Source: Roseateles noduli
GTDB lineage: Bacteria > Pseudomonadota > Gammaproteobacteria > Burkholderiales > Burkholderiaceae_C
Reading direction: 5' to 3'
DNA: 64,000 bases
Assembly: GCA_002205125.1 (NCBI GenBank)
Contig: NIOE01000004.1
Coordinates: forward strand, 124,001 to 188,000
Positions 1 through 11,559 of this stretch are shown here, piece after piece; the stretch's first letter is position 1; each line of letters begins with the position of its first letter. The position numbers and the translations under genes were made by a program. Below the pieces are notes generated by a model that saw nothing but the letters and a program-made list of their open reading frames with translations, was not told where the DNA came from and did not search any database.

Positions 1-2
1 AG

Positions 3-602
3 AAGGGCGAGTGGATCCTGCGCAAGCTCGTCGAGCAGCGCGAACGCGCGCGGCGCACGCAGGCGGCCCGCGTCCACTGGGGCGACGGCTGCAGCCTGCC
101 GTACCTGGGCGAACCGCTGATTGTCGTGCTCGACCCGTCGTTGACGGGCGCGCGGCTCGACGAAGGGCAGACCGATCCGCAGCCGACGCTGGCCACGGTG
201 CCGCGCCGCATGCTCTACCTCGGCCTGCCGCAGGACGCGACCCCCGACCAGATCCGCGACACGGTCCAGGCCTGGCTGCAGCGCCAGGCGCGGCAGCGCT
301 TCGAACTGCGCTGCCGGCACTTCGCCGGACCGCTGGGCGTCACGATGACGGGGCTGCGGCTGTCCTCCGCGCAGACGCGCTGGGGAAGCGCCAGCGTCGA
401 CGGCATGATCCGGCTCAACTGGCGCTTGATCCACTTCTCGCCGGCGCTGATCGACTACGTCGTCGCGCATGAACTCGCGCACCTCAAGGAGATGAACCAC
501 AGCCCGCGCTTCTGGGCCGTGGTGAAGTCCGTGTTCCCTGAATACGAACTGGCGCGCGATCGGCTCAAGCAGGCGGTGCTGCCGCTGATGGACGAGGCGT
601 AG
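3..602 (+). CDS. YgjP-like zinc metallopeptidase domain protein (5' end outside window)
   Basis: The reading frame is open from the first bases of the window, so the start lies upstream; a GTG at 126 is in frame but probably internal, because the upstream codons (KGEWILRKLVEQRERA) already look like protein of this family. The C-terminal half carries the zinc signature HELAHLKEMNH followed by SPRFW, as in YgjP/DUF45 proteins, a minimal gluzincin-like fold. A conserved GSAS...LNWRLI stretch precedes the motif, also as expected. Substrate and role of YgjP proteins are poorly known; a cytoplasmic location is inferred from the absence of visible membrane segments. The family is clear, the function is not. 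Confidence 0.85.
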   Translation, partial: KGEWILRKLVEQRERARRTQAARVHWGDGCSLPYLGEPLIVVLDPSLTGARLDEGQTDPQPTLATVPRRMLYLGLPQDATPDQIRDTVQAWLQRQARQRFELRCRHFAGPLGVTMTGLRLSSAQTRWGSASVDGMIRLNWRLIHFSPALIDYVVAHELAHLKEMNHSPRFWAVVKSVFPEYELARDRLKQAVLPLMDEA

Positions 603-628
603 GCGTACTGCGCCGACCCTCACCCCCG

Positions 629-653
629 CCCTCTCCCGCAGTGCGGGAGAGGG
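629..653. repeat. REP-like GC-rich hairpin downstream of the YgjP gene
   Basis: Perfect 11-bp inverted repeat CCCTCTCCCGC / GCGGGAGAGGG with a 3-nt loop. A second G/C-run hairpin follows at about 664-683 (CTCCCC...GGGGGG). Neither is followed by a convincing T-run, so they could be dispersed intergenic repeats, mRNA-stabilising hairpins or a weak terminator. The gene-free stretch 603-928 holds these hairpins and the terminator at 844-887; I see no gene in it. Confidence 0.5.
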
Positions 654-843
654 AGTAACAAGTAGCTCCCCCTTCAGGGGGGCTTGTAGCTAATTTGGGT
701 GTCGAGCCACACTGGGGATTGCTGTCATCACTCGCATCTGAGTCAGAACCTCCTCCCGCGTTCCGCTCGTGGCGGCGCTCAGGGTTCCCCAGCCGTCAGG
801 CTGCGTCAGGACAACCCGCGCTCAGAGCCGACAAGCTGATGCA

Positions 844-887
844 TAAAAAGGCGCAGCGCCGCCGTCCCGTGATCGGGGCGGCGGCGA
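844..887 (-). terminator. Rho-independent terminator of the MBL-fold gene
   Basis: Read on the minus strand, an 8-bp CGCCGCCG/CGGCGGCG stem extended by CCCCG/CGGGA (positions 857-886) is followed by a T-run (AAAAA at 845-849 on the plus strand). It lies just downstream of the minus-strand MBL gene. Confidence 0.75.
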
Positions 888-928
888 CTGTCTTTCTGGG
901 GTTCGCTTTTTCCTGCTTCAGGCGGAGA

Positions 929-1984
929 TCACGCCGAGAAGCGATGGATGCCGTCCTCGTCCAGCGAGCGACGCAGCTGACCGCCCAGCCACAGCCGGTT
1001 CAGGTGGGCCACCGCCTCCCCCATGGCGAAGGTCGTCTGGTGCAGGTCCAGCGGCCGGCGGAACATCATCGGCAGCAGCTCCGCCGCATGGCAGGGCTTG
1101 GCGGTGCAGGCTTCCAGCACTTCCGCCAGGCGCTCGCGATGGTGCTCTTCCAGCTGATCGATGCGCGAATGCAGACCGCGGAAGGGCTTGCCGTGCGCCG
1201 GCAGCACCAGCGTGTCGGCCGGCAGCGCGGTCAGCCGCGCGATCGAGTCCAGGTAGAGCTGCAGCGGATCCGCTTCCGGCTCCACGTCGAGCACCGAGAT
1301 GTTGGTCGAGATCCGCGGCAGCATCATGTCGCCGGAGATCATCACGCCCATGGACTCGCTGAACAGGCTGATGTGTTCCGGCGCATGGCCGTAGCCCACG
1401 AGACAGCGCCAGTCGTGGTCGCCGATGCGCACCGTCATGCCGTCCATCAGCCGGCGGAACGCGGCCGGGATCGCCGGCACCATGCTCGGGTAGTAGCTGG
1501 CGCGGCCGCGGATCTTCTCCAGCGCCGCCGGATCGCTCAGCCCATGGCTGCCGAAGAAGGCCGCCGCCGCTTCCCCGCCCAGCCCGACGGTCGACGACGA
1601 CGCCACCCGCGCCAGCTGGTAATCGGTCGCGCTGATCCACAGCCGGCACTGCCAGCGTTCCGTCAGCCAGTGGCCCAGCCCGAGGTGATCGGGATGGAAG
1701 TGCGTGACGATCACGCGCAGCACCGGCAGCCCGTCCAGGCGTTCGGCGAACACGCGCTCCCAGTTCGCTTTCGTCGTGTCGTTGTGGATTCCGCAATCGA
1801 CGATGGTCCAGCCTTCGCGGCCGTCCAGGGTGTCGCGCAGCAGCCAGAGGTTGATGTGGTCCAGCGCGAAGGGCAGTCCCATCCGCACCCAGCGCACGCC
1901 GGGCACCAGGTCCAGCGCTTCGCCAGGGCCTGGCAGCGCGTCGCCCAGGGGGTAGGAGAGTTCCGATTCGCGAGGATTGGCCAT
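929..1984 (-). CDS. MBL-fold metallo-hydrolase
   Basis: 351 residues. The metallo-beta-lactamase signature THFHPDHLG lies at residues 94-102, and downstream histidines and aspartates (YGHAPEH, SGDMM, PAHGKPF) complete the expected di-metal site. The fold hydrolyses thioesters, lactones or similar bonds; the substrate cannot be told here. There is no signal peptide, so it should be cytoplasmic. It is transcribed divergently from the MerR regulator at 2030, with three ACGT half-sites in the 45-bp gap. If that regulator is LiuR-like, a role near branched-chain amino-acid or acyl-CoA breakdown is possible, but this is inference. A terminator follows at 844-887. Confidence 0.85.
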   Translation of the reverse strand: MANPRESELSYPLGDALPGPGEALDLVPGVRWVRMGLPFALDHINLWLLRDTLDGREGWTIVDCGIHNDTTKANWERVFAERLDGLPVLRVIVTHFHPDHLGLGHWLTERWQCRLWISATDYQLARVASSSTVGLGGEAAAAFFGSHGLSDPAALEKIRGRASYYPSMVPAIPAAFRRLMDGMTVRIGDHDWRCLVGYGHAPEHISLFSESMGVMISGDMMLPRISTNISVLDVEPEADPLQLYLDSIARLTALPADTLVLPAHGKPFRGLHSRIDQLEEHHRERLAEVLEACTAKPCHAAELLPMMFRRPLDLHQTTFAMGEAVAHLNRLWLGGQLRRSLDEDGIHRFSA

Positions 1985-1993
1985 GGCTTTAGA

Positions 1994-2012
1994 CTTACGT
2001 TTACGTCAACGT
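1994..2012. promoter_or_regulatory. Putative MerR/LiuR-type operator, ACGT x3
   Basis: The gap between the two divergent genes contains CTTACGTTTACGTCAACGT: three ACGT cores spaced exactly 6 bp apart (1997, 2003, 2009), the first two forming an imperfect palindrome TTACGTTTACGTCAA. This resembles, from memory, operators of LiuR-type MerR regulators. It probably serves both the MBL gene and the regulator itself. Confidence 0.55.
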
Positions 2013-2029
2013 CATTTGCCAGTGTAGCC

Positions 2030-2491
2030 ATGAGCCCCTCTTCCCGCCCCACCCTGGCCGACGACCCGTCCGAGGACGCGCTGCCCGAGGCCGGCGACAA
2101 CGCGGGCCCGTTGTTCACGATCACCGAGCTGGCTGCCGAGTTCGACATCACCCCCCGCGCCATCCGTTTCTACGAGGACATGGGCCTGCTGACGCCGGCC
2201 CGCGCCGGCCGCAACCGCGTCTACACGCAGCGGGACCGAACGCGCCTGAAGCTGACGCTCCGGGGCAAGCGGCTGGGCCTGTCGCTGCAGGAGATCAAGC
2301 AGCTCGTGGACATGTATGACAGTCAGTCGGACACCGTGCCCCAGGCGCGCGCGTTCCTCGGCGTCCTCGAACAGCACCGCCGCCAACTCCAGCAGCAGCT
2401 CAACGACATCGAGATCACGCTCGAAGAGATCACCCTGCACGAAGAGCGTTGCCACGCGCTGCTCTCCGAGGCCGGCCAGTCGGCCGATTGA
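2030..2491 (+). CDS. MerR-family transcriptional regulator (LiuR-like)
   Basis: 153 residues from the ATG at 2030; the frame is open much further upstream, but that part only mirrors the opposite-strand MBL gene. After a disordered 27-residue N-terminus comes a MerR helix-turn-helix (ITELAAEFDITPRAIRFYED) and wing (LTPARAGRNRVYTQRDRTRL), then a long helix (about residues 105-145) for dimerisation. No metal-binding cysteine loop is present: the single C-terminal Cys argues against metal sensing. This arrangement fits LiuR-like regulators of isovalerate/leucine catabolism, which is the most likely subgroup. It likely controls the divergent MBL gene through the ACGT array at 1994-2012. Confidence 0.85.
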   Translation: MSPSSRPTLADDPSEDALPEAGDNAGPLFTITELAAEFDITPRAIRFYEDMGLLTPARAGRNRVYTQRDRTRLKLTLRGKRLGLSLQEIKQLVDMYDSQSDTVPQARAFLGVLEQHRRQLQQQLNDIEITLEEITLHEERCHALLSEAGQSAD

Positions 2492-2499
2492 TCGCGCCC

Positions 2500-2889
2500 A
2501 TGAACGGCCTGCACCTCACCGCCGACCTTGCCGGCTGCGCCAGCAGCGGACTGCTGATTGACGGGCCAGGTCTTGCCCGGTCGGTCCGAGCGGCCGCCGA
2601 AGAAGCGGGCCTGACCGTCGTCGGCGAGCACTGGCACCGTTTCCCTGACGCTCCCGACGGCCAGCCTGGCGGCATCACCGGCATGCTGCTCCTGGCCGAA
2701 TCGCATGTCGCGCTGCACACCTGGCCGGAGATCGCCTCGGTGACGCTGGACGTCTACGTCTGCAATTACGAGGGCGACAACTCGGAAAAGGCGCGCGCGC
2801 TGATGGCGGCGCTGGTGGCGCTGTTCCAGCCGGCTGACGCCCGGCATCACGCGCTCGTCCGAGGGCGGCTGGGCGCCGAAGTGCTTTAG
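2500..2889 (+). CDS. speD: S-adenosylmethionine decarboxylase proenzyme
   Basis: 129 residues, the usual size of the short bacterial class. It decarboxylates S-adenosylmethionine to provide the aminopropyl donor for spermidine synthesis. The proenzyme self-cleaves between Glu67 and Ser68 in LAESHVALHTWPE, Ser68 becoming the pyruvoyl cofactor; the HTWPE and DVYVCN segments are canonical. Start is the ATG 8 bp after the MerR gene, so the two may be cotranscribed. No speE lies beside it. A 7-bp stem (2900-2906 with 2915-2921) follows the stop, without a T-run. Confidence 0.93.
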   Translation: MNGLHLTADLAGCASSGLLIDGPGLARSVRAAAEEAGLTVVGEHWHRFPDAPDGQPGGITGMLLLAESHVALHTWPEIASVTLDVYVCNYEGDNSEKARALMAALVALFQPADARHHALVRGRLGAEVL

Positions 2890-2931
2890 TAGACTCTCGC
2901 CCGGGCCGCCTAGAGCCCGGGAGTCGAGGGA

Positions 2932-4197
2932 TTGATCGAGAGCACGACCGAGCTGACGCTGGTGCCCAAGGCGCCGCGGGAGGCGCCAACCCCGTCCGCG
3001 CCTGTGCGCGGCGCGGTGCCGGCGTCGCCCGTGCCTGCGCCTGCGCGGCCGGCGGTCCGGTCGTCGGGGGCGTCGTCCGCGCTGGGCGGGCTGGCGGTCC
3101 AGCGGCACGCCCAACGGCTGGAGTTCACCGGCGTCGGCGCCGACTACTTCCGCATCTGGATCATCAACCTGCTGCTGACGCTGGCGACGCTGGGTGTCTA
3201 TTCCGCCTGGGCGAAGCGGCGCAAGGCCCGGTGGTTCGCGCGACACACGCTGCTGGCCGGCGAACCTTTCGATTTCCATGGCGACCCGCGGCGAATCCTC
3301 ATCGGCCGCGTGCTGGCGGTGGCGCTGCTGGTGGCCTACCTCCACGTGTTCGATGGCGCCGCGGTGGTGGGCCTGGCCACGCTGGGCGCCCTCTACGCGA
3401 TCGGACCGCTGCTGTTCGGCAGCGTCCAACGCTTCAAGCTGGCCAACACCAGCTGGCGCGGCATGCGTTTCGGTTTCGAGGCGGACGCCGTCACCGTCTA
3501 CGCGTCCTGCATGCCGATGCTGGTGGCGTGGACGCTGGTGTCGATCATCGGCGGGCTGGGGCTCGGCCCTCTCGTCGACGGCCTGGCGGGCGTCGCGCTC
3601 GTGCTGCTGTTGCCGCTCGCGCACGGCCGGCTCAAGCGCTTTCAGCATGCGCATGCCCGCTACGGCGCGCTGGCCTTCGACTTCAAGTTGTCCCTGGACG
3701 CGTTCTACGGCCTGTACCTGCGTCTGGCCGCGGCGCTGATCGTCGCCGGCGCGGTGGCGGGCCTGCTCGGCGTGGGACTGTCGATGGGACTGAAGCAGGT
3801 GATGGGCGCGGAGGTCCCGTGGCTCGCGACCTTCCTGCCGCTCGGGGCCCTCGGGGTGGTCGGCGTCATCGCCTGGCCCGTCTACGCCGCGCGGCTGCAG
3901 CACCTGGTCTGGCACAGCACCCGGCTGGGCGAGGGGATCGAGTTCGCGTATGAGATCCCTGTCGTTCCTCTCTTCAAGACGCTGCTGGTCGGTGGTCTGC
4001 TGACCTTGCTGACCCTGGGCCTGTACTGGCCGTTCCTCGCCGTGCGCCTGGCCAAGCTGCGCATCGAAGGCCTGACGGTGCTGTCCGACACGCCCATCGA
4101 GGCGGTCCTGGTGCGGGCGCCTCAACGTCGCGGTCCCGGTCGCGGCGCGGCCGGCGACGGCACCGCCGGGGCCTTCGGCCTCGACATCGGCTGGTGA
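2932..4197 (+). CDS. DUF898 (YjgN-like) integral membrane protein
   Basis: About 421 residues. After a Pro/Ala-rich cytoplasmic-like N-terminus, the DUF898 core starts near residue 62 (RLEFTGVGADYFRIWIIN) and contains several hydrophobic segments plus the characteristic TLGVYSAWAKRRKARWFARH motif, with a related LTLGLYWPFLAVRLAKLR near the C-terminus, so the domain looks internally repeated. No ATG lies near the start; TTG at 2932 or GTG at 2962 are both possible. The stop overlaps the possible GTG start of the M48 peptidase, and pairing of YjgN-type proteins with an M48 peptidase is a common arrangement. Function unknown; a membrane role with the peptidase is inferred. Confidence 0.8.
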   Translation: MIESTTELTLVPKAPREAPTPSAPVRGAVPASPVPAPARPAVRSSGASSALGGLAVQRHAQRLEFTGVGADYFRIWIINLLLTLATLGVYSAWAKRRKARWFARHTLLAGEPFDFHGDPRRILIGRVLAVALLVAYLHVFDGAAVVGLATLGALYAIGPLLFGSVQRFKLANTSWRGMRFGFEADAVTVYASCMPMLVAWTLVSIIGGLGLGPLVDGLAGVALVLLLPLAHGRLKRFQHAHARYGALAFDFKLSLDAFYGLYLRLAAALIVAGAVAGLLGVGLSMGLKQVMGAEVPWLATFLPLGALGVVGVIAWPVYAARLQHLVWHSTRLGEGIEFAYEIPVVPLFKTLLVGGLLTLLTLGLYWPFLAVRLAKLRIEGLTVLSDTPIEAVLVRAPQRRGPGRGAAGDGTAGAFGLDIGW

Positions 4198-4211
4198 AGG
4201 CAGAACCCGCC

Positions 4212-5315
4212 ATGAGACCGCAGATCCACACCGCCACCGCCCGCTGGTTCGACGGCGCCGAGAGCCGGCCGCAGGAAGTGCGCGTGCGCCTGGGCCGGAA
4301 CCACCTCGAATTCATGCCGTGGCCGCCGCGCGGGCAGTCGGCCTCGTCGATGCCGCCGTCGGAGGCGGAACTGGCCGCGTCGCGGCCGTCGATGCCCGGT
4401 CTGCGCCGCTACACCCGCAAGGCCCTGCAGGTCGGCGAGTGGTGGCGCGGTCGGCCCACGCCGGTCGGCCTGCCGGACGGCGGCACGATCTGGCTCCCGG
4501 CGGACAGCGCCATGGGCCGGGTGCTGGGCGGGCAGTCGCTGATGGCGCAGACCGCCGGCAGCTGGAGCCTGGCCGTGTGCGCGCTGGTGGCGCTGATGGC
4601 GCTGGTCCTGTGGTTCGACCGCCAGGGCGCGAGCCTGCTGGCGCGCGCCGCGCTCCCGCTGATCCCGACGCAGCTCGACGACGCCGTCGGCAAGCGGGTC
4701 GAGCAGCAACTCGAGTCCACGTGGCTGAGGCCCTCCCGGGTGCCGGTGCAACGCCAGCAGGCGATACGCGCGCGTTTCGCCGAGGTCGCCGGACGGGTGT
4801 TCCCGGGAACGATGTTGAACGTCCGGTTCGCGCGCCAGGGCGACCTGCCCGGTTTCAACGCGATGGCGCTGCCCAACGGCACGATCTTCGCCTTCGACGG
4901 TCTGGTCGAGGCGCTCAGCGACGACGAGCTGGTCGCCGTGCTCGGCCACGAGGCCGGCCATGTGAAGCACCGGCATGCCATGCGCCATCTGGTGCAAGGG
5001 GCGGGGCTGCTGTCGGTGGCGGGCGTGGTGCTGGGCGACTTCCCGTCGGTCGCGGCAGGGTGGCTGCCCATGGCCCAGACGCTGAACTACTCGCGCGACG
5101 CGGAGCGCGATTCCGATGCGGAGGCGCAGCGCCTGATCCTGCGCGAGCATCTGCCCAACGAGACGCTGGTCGGCGCATGGCTCAAAGTGCTGGAGGCGCG
5201 GCGGCGGGACGGCCGTGTCGACACCGGCACCCCGTGGCTCTCGACGCATCCGCCGATCGGCGAGCGCATCGAGAGCGCGCGGCAGGCCGCGCAGAACGCG
5301 GAACCGCAGCCCTGA
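4212..5315 (+). CDS. M48-family membrane metallopeptidase
   Basis: 367 residues from ATG 4212; an in-frame GTG at 4194 overlapping the previous stop is an alternative. One transmembrane helix (about 117-135) leads to an M48 catalytic domain with zinc motif HEAGH (246-250) and downstream ligand Glu298 in DAERDSDAEA, followed by the usual STHPPIGERIES segment near the C-terminus. The N-terminal 110 residues form a domain often found in such M48 proteins after DUF898. Members of this family process or degrade membrane or periplasmic proteins. Probably co-expressed with the DUF898 gene. Confidence 0.88.
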   Translation: MRPQIHTATARWFDGAESRPQEVRVRLGRNHLEFMPWPPRGQSASSMPPSEAELAASRPSMPGLRRYTRKALQVGEWWRGRPTPVGLPDGGTIWLPADSAMGRVLGGQSLMAQTAGSWSLAVCALVALMALVLWFDRQGASLLARAALPLIPTQLDDAVGKRVEQQLESTWLRPSRVPVQRQQAIRARFAEVAGRVFPGTMLNVRFARQGDLPGFNAMALPNGTIFAFDGLVEALSDDELVAVLGHEAGHVKHRHAMRHLVQGAGLLSVAGVVLGDFPSVAAGWLPMAQTLNYSRDAERDSDAEAQRLILREHLPNETLVGAWLKVLEARRRDGRVDTGTPWLSTHPPIGERIESARQAAQNAEPQP

Positions 5316-5324
5316 GTCGACGCC

Positions 5325-8576
<3,252 letters not shown>

Positions 8577-8655
8577 AGTCGGAGGAGGAAGTCGGGGAAG
8601 GGGCGGGGAGGCAGGGAGCGGAAGGCGGAGGGCGGAAGGCGAGGGCGGAAGCGGC

Positions 8656-9351
8656 TCAGCCGCCTGCAGCGTCCGCCGCGGTCAGCGTCTTCACGAGCCA
8701 GGCCTGCAGGGCCTGGATCTCGTCCATGGCGACCTCGTGGGCCATCGGGTACTCATGCCACTCGACCTCGTAGTCGAGCCGGCGCAGCTCGGCCAGCGAC
8801 GCGTGCGCCCGCGCGGGCACCACGACGCCGTCGTTGCTGCCGTGCGCCAGGAAGATCGGCGTGTCCGCGTTGGCGGCGTTGCGTTCCGCCTCGGTCGTGC
8901 CGGGCACGGGCAGATAGCCCGACAGGCCGACGAGCCCCGCCAGCCGCTTCGGATACCGCAGCCCGGTCATCAGCGTCATCGCGCAGCCTTGCGAGAAACC
9001 CATCAGCACGACGCGTTCCGGCGGGATGCCGAACTCGCTCTCCTCGCGGGCGATCAGGTCCTCGACCAGGCGCTGCGACACGCGCAGGCCGTCCGCGTCC
9101 TCGCGCTGGCTGAGGTCGCCATGGCGGATGTCGTACCAGGCGCGCATGCGCATGCCGCCGTTGATGGTCACGGGGATCTGGGGCGCGCTCGGCAGCACGA
9201 CGCGCAGGCCGCCCAGCGCCAGCACCGGCGACAGGTCCAGGGCCTGGACGACGGGCACGAAGTCGTTGCCGTCGGCGCCCAGGCCGTGCAGCACCAGCAG
9301 GCTGAAACGAGGCGCCTCGCGGGTCTGCAGTTCGATGGTTTCGAGGTTCAT
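8656..9351 (-). CDS. Carboxylesterase / phospholipase-like alpha/beta hydrolase
   Basis: 231 residues from the ATG at 9351; an upstream in-frame ATG at 9387 adds 12 unlikely residues. LLVLHGLGADGNDF forms the oxyanion strand-loop, GFSQGCAM holds the nucleophilic Ser, and SNDGVVVP and EYPMAHEV supply the Asp and His of the triad. This is the small carboxylesterase/acyl-protein thioesterase family (YpfH-like), usually cytoplasmic and broad in ester substrates. The intergenic DNA towards the S9 gene (8580-8655) is a purine-rich GGCGGAAGG-type low-complexity run. Separate transcription from the S9 gene is uncertain. Confidence 0.88.
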   Translation of the reverse strand: MNLETIELQTREAPRFSLLVLHGLGADGNDFVPVVQALDLSPVLALGGLRVVLPSAPQIPVTINGGMRMRAWYDIRHGDLSQREDADGLRVSQRLVEDLIAREESEFGIPPERVVLMGFSQGCAMTLMTGLRYPKRLAGLVGLSGYLPVPGTTEAERNAANADTPIFLAHGSNDGVVVPARAHASLAELRRLDYEVEWHEYPMAHEVAMDEIQALQAWLVKTLTAADAAGG

Positions 9352-9535
9352 GGGCGGGAATGCTAGTCCGCCGCCACGCGCCGGCACTGGGTGGAAACGC
9401 CCTGTCGCGCCTCATCCGCTCCGCATCGCGCCCAGATGCAGCCGGTCGCACGCGCCTCGCACCGGGTGGGGTCGATGCGTAGTCTTCACTCCATCGCATC
9501 CACGGATGCACGACTCTCCGGGAAAGGAGCCCCTC

Positions 9536-9901
9536 ATGTCCGACAGCGAAGAACTCAACCGCCTGGCCGATCTGCATCAACGCGGCATCCTCAGCGACGA
9601 GGAGTTCGCGAAGGCCAAGGAACGCGTGCTGAACGCCAGCGCCCGGTCGTCGAGCTCGACCTCCTATGCCTACGCCACGCCCCACGGCGGCAGCAGCGGC
9701 GCGCCGGTGGTGAACGCGATCAACACCTTCCGCCGCAGCCGCGACGACCGCTGGATTGGCGGCGTGTGCGGCGGGCTCGCCCGGCTCAGCGGCCTGGCGG
9801 CGTGGTTCTGGCGCATCGTGTTCGTTGCGCTCACGACCTGCGCCGGCGGCGGCGTGCTGCTCTACCTGCTGCTGTGGATCTTTGTCCCGCTGGAGGACTG
9901 A
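9536..9901 (+). CDS. SHOCT plus PspC domain small membrane protein
   Basis: 121 residues, preceded by a good Shine-Dalgarno AAAGGAG. Residues 6-31 (LNRLADLHQRGILSDEEFAK...) form a SHOCT motif, a short helix pair typically at protein termini. After a Ser/Gly linker the C-terminus is a PspC domain (DDRWIGGVCGGLARLSG) with two transmembrane helices ending in LWIFVPLED. PspC in enterobacteria relays envelope stress to PspA/PspF, but no other psp gene is nearby, so this is a stand-alone relative whose role is inferred only as membrane-associated. Confidence 0.85.
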   Translation: MSDSEELNRLADLHQRGILSDEEFAKAKERVLNASARSSSSTSYAYATPHGGSSGAPVVNAINTFRRSRDDRWIGGVCGGLARLSGLAAWFWRIVFVALTTCAGGGVLLYLLLWIFVPLED

Positions 9902-9923
9902 GCGAAGCAGCAGGTCGGGTCGA

Positions 9924-10883
9924 TCAGAACAGCGCCATGCTGAGCTTGCGGCGGTACTGGTCGACCAGCGGATCGGACGGGGCGACGGTGTTGTGGCCCG
10001 ACAGCTGCAACCCGCCCGCCTGCGGCGCGGCCGCACCGTGCGCCGCGGGCGCCGGCTTCGTCATGATCTCCAGGATCGAGACGTAGGTCTTGCGCGCGAG
10101 CTGGTCGTTCCAGGTCTTGTCACGCATGATGATCTCCAGGAGCTCCTCCATGGCGCCGGTGAAGTCCCGGCCGGCGAAGAGGCCCTGCGCCAGCGCGAAG
10201 CGCGCATCGAAGTCGCGCTTGTTGCTGGCGATCGCCGACTGCAGCGCGGCCGGGTCCAGGCCTTGCTCGGCGCGGTCCGCCGCCGCGATCCACGCGGCCA
10301 GCGCCTGGAATCTGGCGTGCGGGGTGATGGTGTCCGCGGCCTGGTGCGCCACCGGCGCGAACGCGGCCTTGGCATGTTCCAGCTGGTCGTCTTCCAGCAG
10401 CGCGCGGATCAGGTCGAAACGCGCCGTCTCGTTGTTCGGATCGGCCTGCACCGCCGCCTGCAGCTTCTGCAGCGCGCCGTCGGCATCGCCTTCCTCCAGC
10501 AGCGCCTGCGCCTCGGCCAGGTCCTCCTCGGCCTCCAGCGCCTCGCCGGTCGGCACATGACGGTCCAGGAACTCGCGGATCTGCGCCTCCGGGATCGCGC
10601 CGACGAAACCGTCCACCGGCTGCCCGCCGACGAACATCACGCAGAAGGGGATGGACCGCACCCCGAAGGCCTGACTCAGCTGCGTGGCGATCTCCGGCTG
10701 GTCGTCGCTGTTGAGCTTGGCCAGCTTCCACCGGCCCGCATAGGCCACTTCCAGCTTCTCCAGCATCGGACCCAGCGTGCGGCAGGGGCCGCACCACGGC
10801 GCCCAGATGTCCAGCAGCACCGGCTGCTGCATGGAGGCCTGCAAGAGGTCGGCTTCGAAGTTCTGGAGGGTGATGTCGGTCAT
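9924..10883 (-). CDS. cnoX: Thioredoxin-TPR holdase (CnoX/YbbN-like)
   Basis: 319 residues. An N-terminal thioredoxin domain (about 1-110) holds an intact WAPWCGPC active site and the cis-proline loop VRSIPFC; the rest is TPR-like helices (EEDLAEAQALLEEGDADGAL and following) ending in QYRRKLSMALF. Enterobacterial CnoX has lost the redox site (SQHC) and acts as a chlorine-activated holdase; versions with CGPC, as here, are likely redox-active too. ATG 10883 is chosen because the upstream 35 codons are low-complexity and lie over 10-bp tandem repeats (GGCGATGGCG at 10911-10920 and 10921-10930). Confidence 0.88.
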   Translation of the reverse strand: MTDITLQNFEADLLQASMQQPVLLDIWAPWCGPCRTLGPMLEKLEVAYAGRWKLAKLNSDDQPEIATQLSQAFGVRSIPFCVMFVGGQPVDGFVGAIPEAQIREFLDRHVPTGEALEAEEDLAEAQALLEEGDADGALQKLQAAVQADPNNETARFDLIRALLEDDQLEHAKAAFAPVAHQAADTITPHARFQALAAWIAAADRAEQGLDPAALQSAIASNKRDFDARFALAQGLFAGRDFTGAMEELLEIIMRDKTWNDQLARKTYVSILEIMTKPAPAAHGAAAPQAGGLQLSGHNTVAPSDPLVDQYRRKLSMALF

Positions 10884-11046
10884 GGTGGAAGGGCAGAGCG
10901 GGAGCGGGCGGGCGATGGCGGGCGATGGCGGGTGACGGGCAGGTGACGGGCCACGTGCCGGACGAAGGTCGAACGGCAAGAACGGCACCTGAGGCTCCCC
11001 GCCTACAATTCAAGGTTTCACGATTTGACAGATCGAGGACCGACCC

Positions 11047-11559
11047 GTGAGCAGCGCCACCACTCCCGACATCGCCCCCGTCATCGGCGTGGTCATGGGC
11101 TCCAGCAGTGACTGGGAGACCATGAAGCACGCCGCCGACATTCTCACCGAGTTCGGCGTGCCGTTCGAGGCGCGGGTGGTTTCGGCCCACCGCATGCCCG
11201 ACGAGATGTTCGCCTACGCCGAACAGGCCGAAGGCCGCGGCCTGCGAGCGATCATCGCCGGCGCCGGCGGCGCCGCGCACCTGCCGGGCATGCTGGCCGC
11301 CAAGACGCTGGTGCCGGTGCTCGGCGTGCCGGTGGCCAGCCGCCATCTGCAGGGCGTGGATTCGCTGCACTCGATCGTGCAGATGCCCAAGGGCATCCCC
11401 GTGGCAACCTTCGCGATCGGCAACGCCGGCGCGGGCAACGCGGCACTGTTCGCCGTGGCCGTGCTGGCCCGCGACAACCCGGACCTGCGCGCGAAGCTGG
11501 ACGCGTACCGCAAGCGCCAGACCGCCGCCGCCACCGCGATGACCGAGGAGCTGCGCTGA
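11047..11559 (+). CDS. purE: N5-carboxyaminoimidazole ribonucleotide mutase
   Basis: 170 residues, GTG start. Converts N5-CAIR to CAIR in purine biosynthesis. The class I signature is complete: GSSSDWETM, the SAHRMPDE catalytic loop, and [11 protein letters not shown]. Its stop overlaps the purK start (TGATG), so the pair is translationally coupled, which also fits PurE class I needing PurK product. Confidence 0.97.
   Translation: MSSATTPDIAPVIGVVMGSSSDWETMKHAADILTEFGVPFEARVVSAHRMPDEMFAYAEQAEGRGLRAIIAGAGGAAHLPGMLAAKTLVPVLGVPVASRHLQGVDSLHSIVQMPKGIPVATFAIGNAGAGNAALFAVAVLARDNPDLRAKLDAYRKRQTAAATAMTEELR

Noticed and set aside
695-2029. Long open frame on the plus strand upstream of the MerR gene, as if the regulator had a 445-residue N-terminal extension
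   Set aside because: It runs antisense to the clear MBL-fold gene, has no domain, and the MerR HTH starts soon after the ATG at 2030.
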